The position numbers and the translations under genes are program-made. 20,772 nucleotides of DNA, from assembly GCA_049999725.1 (NCBI GenBank), contig JBNGIS010005669.1, positions 1-20,772 on the forward strand, read 5' to 3'. Positions 1-9,836 of the stretch are shown here, piece by piece. The DNA is from Haplomitrium mnioides (Eukaryota; Marchantiophyta; Haplomitriopsida; Calobryales). How positions within the stretch are numbered: the stretch's first letter is position 1; each line of letters starts with the position of its first letter. The notes under the pieces are model-generated. The model was given only the letters and a program-made list of their open reading frames with translations, had not been told where the DNA came from and searched no databases.

Positions 1-958
1 ATGAGGAGAAACCGGCGAAGCAAGTAGCCTCACAGACCATTAACCACATAATATAAAATACTAACCCTAAGATGGTCCACTACTTGGTTTAGCCTCATTA
101 AAACCCTTCTGAAATCTTCTAAGGGAAAGAGTGCTAACACCTAACATGTTGTGGAACCATAGAAATAAAAAAATTTAAAGCGGTTCCTATATTAGGGTAA
201 TGTTTAGATGTTTGGCACTATTCTTGATGTTGAGTAGTGTAGTGTAGTGGATATGGACACCTTCGAGTATTCGCATGTCATGTGGATCATCGATGGTGAT
301 TAATATGAAGGATATCTTCAAGCGGAAGGAGTTGCAGAGCTCAGTGATCGTTGGTCGTCGATGGTGGAAGCTCGGTATGGTGGCGCCCTCCTAGGCATGG
401 GGGCGCCTTCATTCTGCACCAAGAGGTTTGCTCCCTTTCGCATATGATTTTGTTTGCGCTGCCTCGTTAGGTTGGCCTCAGCATGTAATGCTCTTGATCT
501 TCTCCTCATATCAGGTTGTGCTCCTCGCTAAGATATTCTCCACTTGATGTTTGTGTTCCTGTTGTTGCTTATTCTTGTCCTGCCTAGTATTGATTATCTT
601 CTTTCCACTTCAGGTGCTGTTATGATCTGGTTCAGCAGCTGGTCTTCTTATCCATGTAGTGATAAAAGTAATAAATATTGTTTGAATAGAGAAAAAAAAA
701 CCCTCGAAAGGAGGAAAGCAAATTGAGATATGCTTCTATTATGCATTTTGTTTATCTTTTTGTGTATCTCCTTATCTACGCTTTAGATTAACATAGATAG
801 GAAAGAAAAAAATAGTGGATTAATAAAGTTCCTTTTGGAATGCAGATCTCTTCAAAGAAGTAAATGTCTGTACTGGAATCTGAGCTGTTTGATGGTGTTC
901 GCCTCTCTGATCTGTCATGGGCTCCAACCACTGAAAAGATAAGTAACTACTATCAGAT
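1..958. other. Unrecognised flank left of the copia element
   Basis: No gene, RNA or transposon domain is recognised here. Short open frames exist (about 60 codons at 318-509 minus and 544-726 plus), but their translations are low in information and match nothing I know. The stretch should contain the 3' end of the minus-strand copia element. However, no copy of the 184-bp LTR found at 6589-6772 can be seen, and no clear polypurine tract follows the RNase H stop. Either the 3' LTR was deleted or it has diverged beyond recognition. Confidence 0.5.
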
Positions 959-1690
959 CTAGATTGTATTCTCTTCTTTCTGTAGTAGTTGTGATAGTGT
1001 TCGCATCCCTATGCCATAAGAATGGGCTTTATCTAGAGCAGGTGGTAAAGGTTTAGTGAACAAGTCAGCTCTATTATTTGTAGTTGATATCCATTCGACT
1101 TGGATCTGCTCTCCATGTTGCTCGTGTGTAAAAAATAATTTTGGAGCGATGTGTTTTATTCTGTCTCCTTTAATGAAACCCTGTGTGATTTGGTCGACGC
1201 ATGGTCGATTATCTACATAGATTGTCGTAGGTTCAGTGAGAACAGGTTGTCCAGTATTCTTATGAATATGATTTATCAATGTCCTCAGCCATAAACATTC
1301 CCGTGTGGCTTCATAGAGTGCGATTATTTTGGCGTGATTCGAGGAAGTAGCAGTCAAAGATTGCTTAGTACTCTTCCACAAAATAGCAGTAGTGTCATGT
1401 AAAAAGACATACCCATTTTGCGACTTAGCATCATCTGGGTCTGACAAATATCCTGCGTCAGCATAGCCTATCATGGTTTGGCTTATGTTTGTCGGAAAAT
1501 ATAGGCCCATGTCTGTTGTACCCTTGAGGTATCTGAATAGTCTTTTGACTCCATTCCAATGCCTGAAAGTGGGCTGTGTACTGTGCCTGGATAATAAACT
1601 CACTGAGAAACTGATATCCGGCCTTGTTTGGTTAGCCAGGTATAAGAGAGCACCAATTGTAGACAGGTAGGGCTTTTCTGATCCCAAAAG
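959..1690 (-). pseudogene. Copia RNase H with its connection domain
   Basis: RNase H removes the RNA strand during reverse transcription. The piece is an uninterrupted frame of about 240 codons. It starts in the RT/RNase H connection (YLSTIGALLYLANQTRPDI) and runs to the C-terminus of pol. Catalytic Asp residues are visible in GYADAGYLSD, IYVDNRPC and NRADLFTKPLP. The expected Glu in SSNHAEI is Lys here (SSNHAKI), which should abolish activity. The usual end of a copia pol, IGMRTLSQL, is present shortly before the stop. Confidence 0.92.
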
Positions 1691-1699
1691 TGGTTCATT

Positions 1700-3396
1700 T
1701 TCTCATCTTTTCTGAAACATGTCCTTTGCTGGATCAAGGGATCTTAGATCCATAGGGGTGCTGGCCGGGTGTGAGTTATGCATATTGAATTGTTTGAGGA
1801 TTTTCTTAGTGTATGTGGCTTAATTTATCAATATACCGTGCGGTAAGTGTTCAAATTGGATGCCTAGACAGTAGTTTGGTTCACCTATGTCCTTCATTTC
1901 AAATATTCCCTTCAAAGTTTCAATTGTAGATTTAGTTAGGCTATGAGTGCCAACGATGTTGATGTCATCGACATATATAGCCAGTATTACAAATTCTTTT
2001 CCTGAATGCTTTAAAAACAAGAATGGTGCTATATCATCATTAGTAAAGTCTAATGCAAGCATTTCGGCTCTGAATCTTTTATACCAAATTCGGCCGCTTT
2101 GCTTTAAGCCATAAATATATCTGAGGACCTACACTGCAAATATTTTCTTTTGCTTTTTATTGTGGGCATTCTCTAGTGCAGTCCAATCTATATGTTTCAG
2201 TGTGTGTAGCACACTTGATGGCTGTACCCCATTCAGCTGGACTGTAGGTCCTTCACTTGTATAATGCCTTGGGCTGTGCTCTGTTAGAGCCACTTTGAAC
2301 AATTGATCAACTGTAGGCTGATAACGTGTGTGTAGCACACCTTTATAAGTTGGGACTATAGGTCCACCATTGTTCTTATGCACTTTCCAGATCTCAGTAG
2401 GAGCAACTTTGGAAATTCCTTCAGCAATTTGCTGAATACTATATAATAATTCTAGATCTGATGATTGGGGTTTCTCCCCCTGAATATGATATATTACTCT
2501 TGTAAGTAGTTCAGGGGGTGCTTGCATGTAGATCTTAGTATCAAGTATTCCATATAAATAAGCTGTAACCACATCCATTAAGTGCATTATTAATTTATGC
2601 ATGAGTGCAAAAGCAATCAAGTAACGGTATGTGATGGTGTCCATAACAGGGGAGTACGTGAGGTCATAGTCTCTTCCAAATATCTGAGTGTATCCCTTTG
2701 CCACCAATCGGGCTTTATAGCGGATAACTTCTCCTTGTTTATTCAGCTTCTTGACAAATACAAACTTATAGCCTGTGTAATTTGTGGCTGGTTCGATGGT
2801 GATGATTGGTCCAAAGACATGTCTCTTAATGAGAGAATCCAACTCCATGTTGATTGCTGCTTCCCAGAGAGGCCAATCCTTTCTGTTCTGAGCTTCTCGA
2901 ATTGTCAGAGGGTCTGGGGTGTCCTTTTCAATTTCTTGTGAAATTAAAAAAGCAAACTGGTCATCAACTATGGTAGTATCTCTTGACCATATTTTCCCAG
3001 TATGTAAATACTGTATAGATATCTCCTCATTGTTAGTGGTAGGAGTAGTTTCTGGTTCAAGTGCAGCTTCAACTTCAGGTTCAGGTGCTGGTATAGTGGA
3101 TCTCCTTTGTCTTGGTCTTGTATCTTTAGAACCGGGGGGTCTTCCCCTTTTTGCTTTAGTTGGGACATGTGTAGCAAGGGGATGAGTAGTCTTGATTCTC
3201 GATGGGACATTTGCTGCCTCAATGTGTGATCTTGTGACTGTGGTAGCATCATTAAAGGCATATGGTAACTTTTCTAACATGTCATGCAGGTGTAGGATGC
3301 GCCTGATCTCTTCATCTATTTGTCTGGTTCTGGGATTGTTTATGAATAGTGCTTTAGTGTGCCACTGTAATTGGGATATTGTAGGTGCATCTTGAC
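1700..3396 (-). pseudogene. Copia linker and reverse transcriptase, with an in-frame insertion
   Basis: RT copies element RNA into cDNA. The first ~480 bp form a low-complexity linker with an AT-hook-like KRGRPPGSK (about 3120-3150) and a run rich in Glu/Pro. RT proper starts near 2920 (REAQNRKDWPLWEAA), passes KARLVAKGYTQ and DVVTAYLYG, and reaches IYMQAPPELL at about 2505. About 110 unexpected residues follow before the chain rejoins the normal RT at IYGLKQSGRIWY (about 2100), just after an in-frame TAG at about 2126. The catalytic YVDD sits near 1970. Further in-frame stops lie at about 1817 (TAA) and 1706 (TGA). Confidence 0.88.
2150..2503 (-). other. Extra in-frame segment inside the copia RT, with an internal duplication
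   Basis: Where related elements have a short linker between IYMxxPxxL and YGLKQSG, this one has roughly 110 residues without a stop. The segment contains two degenerate units: GPIVPTYKGVLHT... and GPTVQLNGVQPSSVLHT.... In DNA, a 15-bp exact repeat GTGTGTGTAGCACAC lies at 2200-2214 and 2326-2340. Each copy is followed on the plus strand by GGACT(G/A)TAGGTCC, at 2239-2251 and 2353-2365. I do not recognise the peptide. Whether it is native to the family or a captured insertion is open. Confidence 0.6.
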
Positions 3397-4281
3397 TGTC
3401 TGCAGATCCCAGGGTCGGATATGTGTCCTCATAGAAATGACAGTCTTGGAATCTAGCTTTATATACATCACCTGTTGTTGGTTCCAAGAATCTCATTATA
3501 GAAGGCGAATCAAAACCAATATAGATACCAGTTTGTCGCTGTGGACCGAGTTTGGTCCTTTTCGGTCCTAGTATTGGAACTAAAACCTGACAACCAAATG
3601 TTCGTAAATGAGATACATTGGGTGGTATGCCCAAGGCTAGGTGGTGTCGTGACAAGGAGTTGTATGAAGAGGGACGGTATTTTAACAGTGAGGCTGCATG
3701 GAGTATTGCATGACCCCATGCATTGGTAGGTAATCTTGTTTGCATGAGTAGAGATCGAGCAATCATCTGTAGGCATTTAATAACTAATTCGGCTATTCCG
3801 TTTTGAAAGTGTACACAAGGTATAGGATATTGTGCATCAATTCCAGAAATTAGACAAAAATCATCAAAGGTTTGTGAGCTGAATTCGCCAGCTCCATCCA
3901 CTCGTAGAGTCTTTATGGGGTTATCAGAGAACTGTGCTTTCAACTTAAGGATGTTTGCCAGAATTCGTGAAAAGACTAAATTTTGTGTTGACAGTATGAC
4001 ACTTGTGACCACTTTGTAGAGGAGTCTATTATGACTAGAAAAAATCTGAAAGGGCTACTAGGAGGTTCAATTGGGCCACAGACATCAGCATTCAATTGTT
4101 CTAAGAAGTTAGGAAGTTTGTGGGTTATTTTCATGATTGCTGGACTAGTAGAGAACTTTCCCTGAGAACAGGCTTTACAGGGCTTCTGGAGGAGTGCCAA
4201 TTTGAATGTAGTCGGAATGCCTACAGAGTCTTTCAGTATTCTATAGTACATAGTATTGCCTGGATGGCCTAATCTATTATG
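3397..4281 (-). pseudogene. Copia integrase (GAG-pre-integrase zinc finger and DDE core)
   Basis: Integrase inserts the cDNA into chromosomes. Reading from 4278, HNRLGHPG gives the His pair and CKACSQGK the Cys pair of the HHCC zinc finger. The catalytic triad is visible: Asp in LNADVCGP, Asp in RVDGAGEF and Glu in NGIAEL. All three residues are present. A frameshift around 3980-4010 breaks the core after STKWSQ, and the chain resumes in the 4012-2129 frame. The C-terminal part (GPKRTKLGPQRQTGIYIGFDSPS) is the usual copia segment that follows the core. Confidence 0.9.
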
Positions 4282-4740
4282 CTAGAGCTGTGCCAGGTTC
4301 TGTGTGGAGTTTTCTGTAAAATATTCCTGAATTTCAGTAATGTAGAGGCCTCGTGGTTGTGCAGTGAATGTTTCTTTAATGTGTGCAATTCTGTTTTGGT
4401 TGTTAATGATCTGTAGGACTTCTTTATTGTTTTGTATACTTGTTTGGATGTGCAATTTATTGGCTCTTATATCTTGGAAGCTAATGAGATTACGTGTAGC
4501 TGTGGGGGCATATATTGCAGCTGATATGTGGAGTATTGTGCCGCTAGGGAGGAAGACTGTTGCAAGGCCATATCCTTCCTCCAATTGCTTCTGGCCTGAG
4601 ATCGTTATAATTATTCGTGATGAAGGTATGATCTTAGAGAAGTGCTGTTTTTGTTTTAAAATGGAATGTGAGGTTCCACTGTCCACTATACAAGTGGTAG
4701 TCATTTCAGAAGGAGGTGTTCCATATTATGCAATGATGGC
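4282..4740 (-). pseudogene. Copia aspartic protease
   Basis: The retropepsin-like protease that processes the polyprotein is recognised by CIVDSGTSHSI near 4665-4700, a D-S-G active-site loop. The chain ends with NLAQL just before a TAG at 4279-4281, where nearly all copia elements have Trp followed by His-Asn-Arg-Leu-Gly-His. A TGG-to-TAG change explains the stop. A frameshift near 4740 separates it from gag. The short leader before the first Met (4704) also contains a TAA. Confidence 0.85.
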
Positions 4741-4742
4741 GC

Positions 4743-5738
4743 TTATGGGGATTCCGGTGTATTTATGTATTCAGTGATATCTTCATTTATTTCAAGAAAG
4801 TGTCCTTGAGGATTTACTGTATTTTTGCTTCGGTTTTCCATGTAAAGTTTTGCAAGGTGGGCTGGTGCACAACAGTCATGTTTGACATGTCCTAAAGTGC
4901 CACACCTATAACATGTAGGAGGTCTGGAGTTTCTATCGACACCAGACACATGAGTATTGCTTCCTCTGAATGAGCTTCTGATCCGCCAATTTGACTGGCT
5001 CCTACCTCTGCCAGATCCTCTGCCTCTGAAGGAGGAGGTTTGTCCCCTTCCTGAAAACCTTCCACCCCTCCCCCTGAAAGTGCCTCTCTCTCTGGCATTT
5101 ACCTGATTTGCTATCATATTGTATGTGGTTGGGGTATTAGTTTTGGTAGGAGGTGGTAGAGTTCCAGGAGGTCTTGCCTTAGAATTCTCCAGAAGTAGTA
5201 ATTGATGTTTTTCAGCAATAAGCATATGGGCGATGAGGTGGGAATATTGTGTGAAGCCCATATTTCAGTATTGGGTAGATAGAATCAAATTAGTGGCATG
5301 AAAAGTAGATAGTGTCTTTTCAATTTGTTCGAGGTCATCCACAGGATGTCCACATATGGCTAATTGGGAGACTATCCTAAATAGCTCTCCGTTATATTCT
5401 GCCACTGATTTATGATCTTGTACCCGCAGATTAATCCAATTATGGCGGGCTGCTAGTAGCGCAATCATGCACATGTGATTGAATCTTAACTATAGTTCAT
5501 CCCACAATATTCGTGGGTTATATTCAGTTAGATACTGAATTTTTAGAGGTTCAGCCAAGTGATGACGTATTAGGATTAAGGCCTTAGCTTTTTGCTGTAA
5601 GGTGACTCCTTCATCAGTTAATATGGTTTCTTGTAGTTCTTTAGCATTTAGATGAGCCTCCAGATCCAGGCTCCATGAAAGATAATTGGACTCATCTATG
5701 GCCAATGGTTGAAAGTTTAGTTTTTCCATGTTATTCAT
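4743..5738 (-). pseudogene. Copia gag (capsid/nucleocapsid), broken by stops
   Basis: Gag forms the virus-like particle that packages element RNA. The frame opens at 5738 with a UBN2-type capsid sequence. It is interrupted at about 5489 by TAG and at about 5264 by TGA, both in frame, so the same frame runs on through three pieces. The last piece (5261-4743) has an Arg/Gly-rich basic stretch and a CCHC zinc knuckle, CYRCGTLGHVKHDC, around 4880-4920, which binds RNA. The TGA fits an Arg codon (CGA) changed by one C-to-T transition. A TAA ends the frame at about 4740 and the protease continues in another frame. Confidence 0.9.
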
Positions 5739-6576
5739 GTTGATATGAAGTAATCTGTGTGGGACTTGATTATTGGTTGTTTTTATTATTTTCTGTGTAG
5801 ATGATTTACTGTGGATAGCTGGCTAAATAACCAAGGAGATTTGGTCTGGTGGATTTTGGTTTGAAGGTGAGAATGATCAATCTGTGCTTTTGTGAAAAAA
5901 AATATGATCTTTGGTTGGTTGTTTAGTATCTAAAAGGGATGTAAGACTTGTTGCTGGCTGTTTATATTAGTTAGTTACTATTTAGTGCATGTAATAAAAT
6001 TATAACTTATTTCATTGTTGTGTTATGACTGTGCAGGATGACAGAAATATGAGAAAAAGAAGAAGAGAGAAGGCGCAGTTGTTCTCAACACACCGTAGAT
6101 TAATTTGTATATAGGAGATGGTTATTTAGAAGAAAAGTTATAGTAAACTGTTATGCAAGGGTGGATTTATCTCCTTAATGGATTAATAGATTAAAGTTGA
6201 ATCAATTTTGGAGAATGTTCTATCAATTAAGATAGAGGATAGCTTATATTAGAGTATTGTATGAGTTATATGAGAAGCTTAGCTCCATCTACAGAGAAAT
6301 TTAATTCAGATTCGTAGGTGCTTCTGCTCCGCTCTTATGTTGATATCTTGTTAAGATTTGTGTATCAACTCCGGTCTACCAATGTTCAAAAGTTGGTCAC
6401 CCGAGGCTGCGTCCTCATAAATATGATATGATTTTCTCTCGCGATCACGCATACAAAATAAAGAAAAAAATTTCTTTGAAAAACAAATTTTGTAACTGAT
6501 TTTGTTTTTTCGAATATTGAGGGATGTATAAAAAAAATTTAATAGTAAATTAAAAAAATGTATGTGTAGCTAATTC
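5739..6576 (-). other. Copia untranslated leader, unusually long (about 840 bp)
   Basis: No coding domain is seen between the primer site and the gag start at 5738. The stretch is AT-rich and includes A/T homopolymer runs (6460-6560). On the minus strand around 6005-6090 there is a pyrimidine-rich tract ending in TGCACAG, which looks like a splice acceptor. Leaders in this lineage are usually shorter, so an insertion or a leader intron is possible. Neither can be shown from one copy. Confidence 0.4.
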
Positions 6577-6588
6577 ACGCTGATAACA
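6577..6588 (-). other. Primer-binding site, initiator-Met tRNA type, variant
   Basis: Immediately inside the LTR the minus strand reads TGTTATCAGCGT. The usual plant copia primer site is TGGTATCAGAGC; 9 of the first 11 positions agree. It abuts the LTR end with no spacer. Plant copia elements with a TTATCAGC core are, from memory, common in the Ale/Retrofit group. Confidence 0.6.
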
Positions 6589-6772
6589 TGTTGTGATCCA
6601 AGCATGCTCCACCAACGCTCTCCAAGTCTTTTGTATATATGTATATATGTGCTTACATCTCTCACACCTCTATGTAAGGTATGAGGGTGGTTATCTCCAT
6701 AACTACCCCTAACCATACTTTTGTGGTATCTAACCATGGTTAGGGTATAGGGTTAGTGTTTAGGTTACAACA
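6589..6772 (-). repeat. Putative 184-bp 5' LTR of the copia element
   Basis: The segment is bounded by perfect 6-bp inverted ends, TGTTGT on the left and ACAACA on the right (plus strand). Read on the minus strand it ends in CACAACA and is followed directly by a primer-binding-site-like sequence, which fixes it as a 5' LTR of a minus-strand element. A TATA-like run (TATATACATATATAC) lies near 6633-6650, about 50 bases before the minus-strand end of the LTR, as expected for a promoter. No second copy was seen in the window, so it cannot be confirmed by LTR-LTR comparison. A solo or unrelated LTR is the alternative. Confidence 0.6.
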
Positions 6773-6904
6773 ATATACTTTTTTTTTCCTATTTTTTGAG
6801 CTCAAAGACTACAAATTTTCCTTAAAAAAAAAAGGGTTCTTGATTTGAGTGGCTCGTTTCTCATTCAAGGTAGTGATTGTTTATGGTTGATGTTTTTCTT
6901 CCTA
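6773..6904. other. Spacer between the copia LTR and the plus-strand gypsy remnant
   Basis: This AT-rich stretch has a T-run followed by an A-run (about 6780-6835). No domain is recognised. It includes the boundary between two elements of opposite orientation, and that boundary cannot be placed precisely. Confidence 0.4.
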
Positions 6905-8199
6905 CAGCAACGATGTTTTTCTTCAACTCTGCTCCAATCGGTGCCATCAACAAGTCACATTCCTATATCCACATCCCAGGCTCCCTCAGTTGTGCAATGA
7001 GCTCTTTACCATCAGCAAAGCTATCCACAACTAGCCATACGTCAAGGTAGAAATTCTTCTTATACTCATCTCAGGCAACCTATAGGACAAACATGTTATA
7101 ATTGCCAGAGCCCCGATCACATCTTTAGAGATTGCCCTCATCCTTGTACTAGGAAATATTGTTAGAATAGACCTCAACCTATGTATTAGTGCCTTAATTA
7201 GGGCTACTCCAACCATAGATCTTACAACAATAAATTTGGGCATCACAACCAGCACTCCAACTCTTATTATACTCTACATTAGCATCTGTATAGGCAACAT
7301 CATCACTACCAGTCCTATCAACATAACCAGCCCTCTTATCCACAACACCAAGCTAGTTACAATCAACAAGACTACCACCAGGCTCCATGATATCAACATC
7401 CTAATACCTATGTACAACCTCACTATCAGCAATCGCAGCTGTATCAATCAACTCAATAGTAAAATTAGAATTCTACATTTAGGTATGCTCCCCCACCACC
7501 ACATATAATGTATAACCAGACATGGCCAAATCAGGCTCTTATAGCCTAGCCTGCTCAGCAATTGGCCTTGGAAACTGAGCCTCAACCTTAGTTATTGCGT
7601 GCTCGGCAAACAACTCCAGTTCTTCCCCTTCCTTCTACCTCAAGCACTTGTCCACCTCACAATGTCCAACAAGTTTAGATGGTCTTAATCAATGCTGCCT
7701 TATGATCTGGGGCCCAACTACCCACACCTATTGCACTTCTTTGTTCTAAGGAACCAGGTGTAGTAGTAGCCCCCCCTTTGGCTGCCCCACTAGCATGAAC
7801 GCCAGTTCTTCACTTTACCAGAGATCCAAACCCAAACAGTGTTCGTGATGATATCCCTTTCAGAATTGTAGCACACACTTTAGTGGATCCTGCCCCTTCC
7901 CCTACTCAACCAAACTAGAATGCTTCTTCTTCTACCGAACCAGATCATAGTGCTCCATCTGTAGCTCCAACTCTCTCTACCAAGAAGATTGTGAAAGGAA
8001 TTCCTATGAGACGACATAAGTACAAGGCTCTTCCTTTATGCCTATACAACAAATCCTACTATATGGTATATTTGCGAATGTGGCTTAATAGCATGCCCAC
8101 ATTTTCATTGGTCAACTCTTACGTCTTCATACACCCTCGAGAAACTCTCTTCAATCAGCCTTAGTCCTACACAAGAAGAAAGCATAATCAACATGTTTT
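6905..8199 (+). pseudogene. Gypsy gag remnant with zinc knuckle and Gln/His/Tyr-rich tail
   Basis: In one frame (the frame of base 7094) the chain reads SYPQLAIRQGRNSSYTH, then a CCHC knuckle, CYNCQSPDHIFRDC, at 7094-7135. A long stretch rich in Gln, His, Tyr and Asn follows (about 7200-7450), then a Pro-rich region to about 7960. More than ten in-frame stops occur, mostly TAG where Gln is expected. The upstream capsid part is missing or unrecognisable. A different frame at 7236-7508 is open for 90 codons, but it is a shadow of this region. Confidence 0.65.
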
Positions 8200-8859
8200 G
8201 TGAAGGCTAGCAAGCCCAAGGCAGCTAAATGCCTCATATCTTCTAAGCTTCCAATCTATGACCCCTCTTTTTCTTCTTCTCCTACCATCCCTCTCATTTC
8301 ATTCTTTGATCCCTCTCTAGTTGCAGAGCCACCTTCCAAAGAGGACTCCTTATTAGTTGTCCACATGGTCTCCTTATATGACCTTGGAACACCAATAGTT
8401 GTTGTTCTCATTGATGGCATTATGATTCCAGTTGCACACTTGGACACTGGTTTTGCTATCAACATCATGATAGAAGATACTATGAACTCAATCGGATATC
8501 CAACCAATGCTTTATAGAAAACATCTCTTGTCCTTCATCTAGCAAATGGAAGTGATATTCTGCTCTTTGGTGTTCTAAAAAATATGCCAACTCTCTTTAC
8601 AGACCAAGAATACTTGGTTCATTACCTTGTTCTACATGTTATACAAAAGAACCAATACTTATTGCTTCTTGGGTCTCTATGGCTTAAACAAAGCCACACC
8701 CAACTCGATTTTGCTGATGGAACTCTAACCATTGGACCTCCAACACATCAAGTTGTCCTCTTGATGTATACCCATGCCCCTTCTCCATCCCTTCAATCTC
8801 TAGAGAAGCAATTTACAGATTTATCTCTAGTGAAAACACCTCTAAATTCTTGGTTCTAG
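8200..8859 (+). pseudogene. Gypsy aspartic protease
   Basis: A retropepsin-like domain is recognised by the active-site strand VAHLDTGFAINIM (about 8429-8467) with the preceding hydrophobic strand VVVLIDGIMI. The C-terminal strand LLLLGSLWL (about 8657-8690) matches the usual ILGxPWL. One in-frame TAG at 8515-8517 splits it. The chain ends at a TAG near 8860, and the linker to RT is decayed. Confidence 0.8.
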
Positions 8860-9044
8860 AAAATGACAAAGATGACTTTGATCTTTTTGGAAATCTATTT
8901 CTTATATGTAACTTTCTAGAAGTGTAGTTCAAGGACTTACCAATCCTTCTAGCAAAGTGTAAAAGCCTTAAAGTATATGAAGGTATTTTTGAGGCCTAAG
9001 AATTGGCCTTCTTGCAGTTGATTCATAAGTATATCGATGTCTTT
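8860..9044 (+). other. Decayed protease to RT linker
   Basis: No clean frame is visible. Short pieces rich in Lys, Leu and Phe with many stops occupy the space where the gypsy protease to RT linker is expected. Confidence 0.4.
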
Positions 9045-9833
9045 TCTTAAAAGTACAACAAAATGATAGGAATTCCAACATTCATATATCAGTACCAAAT
9101 CAAGCTTAAACTAGATGGTTGTTCTATTTGGAAGCGTCCTTACAGGCTGAACCCCAAATACACAGACCTGGTTTAGAAGGATTATACAAAAATGTTGCAC
9201 ACCGGTATTATCTCCCATGTAAGACTCATAGATTGGATCTTACCTATCGTGGTAGTCCCAAAACCAAATAGGTCAATTAGTGTTTGTGGGGATTTTAAGG
9301 CTCTTAATGCTACCACTATATATGAACACATCTCTATTCCATTCATAGACATGATTCTGAATAACGTGAATGGAAAACAATGCTATAGTTTTTTGGATGG
9401 TTTTTCAAGATATAATCAAATTGAAATCCATTCGGATTTTTGACATATGACAACTATTACTAAGCTTTGGAGGTGTTATTCATATACCAAATTGGTGTTT
9501 GGCCTCCGCAATTCCCCTAGCATATTCCATTGGATAATGATTATGGCATTTGAGTCCCTTCTTCAGGGACTAGAGAAGTGTCTTGAGATTTACTTGGATG
9601 TTTTTACAGTGTACACCACTACAAATCAGCATCTCGCTAAGCAAAAACTTGCATTTGCTTGTTGTCAAACATATGGTGTATCTCTGAATCCCAAGAAGTG
9701 TAAATTCCTAGCGCTAGTCGGTGTATTTCTAGGGTTTATCATCTCTGGAAAAGGTCTACATCCAAATCTAGCAATGGTGAGCATTATCTCTCTATCAATT
9801 AACAAGGCATACAATCTTGTTTTTGTAGTCTAA
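9045..9833 (+). pseudogene. Gypsy reverse transcriptase, catalytic Asp lost
   Basis: Similarity to RT begins near 9085 (IKLKLDGCSIWKRPYRLNP) and passes LPIVVVPKPNRSISVCGDFKALN and CYSFLDGFSRYNQIEI. After an in-frame TGA at 9441-9443 it continues with LVFGLRNSPSIF and the palm motif. The catalytic YxDD appears as YLDVFT, with the second Asp replaced by Val. A further in-frame TAG lies at about 9175 and a TAA near 9831. The enzyme could not work as encoded. Frame is constant (mod 0) from 9085 to the RNase H. Confidence 0.88.
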
Positions 9834-9836
9834 GAA

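Larger units (their letters stand above)
959..6772 (-). mobile_element. Decayed Ty1/copia LTR retrotransposon (Ale/Retrofit-like), 3' LTR not seen
   Basis: Reading the minus strand from 6772 down gives 5' LTR, primer-binding site, leader, gag, protease, integrase, reverse transcriptase and RNase H. Integrase before RT is the diagnostic Ty1/copia order. The gag opening (KLNFQPLAIDESNYLSW), the integrase to RT linker with an AT-hook-like KRGRPPGSK and the primer site resemble the Ale/Retrofit lineage as I remember it. Coding is interrupted by in-frame stops in gag, between protease and integrase and in RT, and by frameshifts near 4740 and 4000, so it is not autonomous. The 3' end is ill-defined because no second LTR is visible left of 959. 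Confidence 0.9.

Noticed and set aside
147-158. TGTTGTGGAACC as a possible outer end of the copia 3' LTR
   Set aside because: Only the first 8 bases agree with the LTR at 6589; the following sequence is unrelated.
382-407. Two GGCGCC sites 20 bases apart in a locally GC-rich patch
   Set aside because: Could be a fragment of a GC-rich element, but nothing else supports a feature.
318-726. Open frames of about 60 codons on both strands in the left flank
   Set aside because: No recognisable sequence, no codon or context support; length expected by chance.
6700-6765. Telomere-like CTAACC/TTAGGG pieces in the copia LTR
   Set aside because: Scattered single TAACC or TAGGG words, not tandem plant-type TTTAGGG repeats.
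7236-7508. A 90-codon plus-strand frame rich in Ile, Thr and Asn
   Set aside because: It is a shadow of the Gln/His/Tyr-rich gag tail, which reads sensibly in another frame and continues the zinc knuckle.
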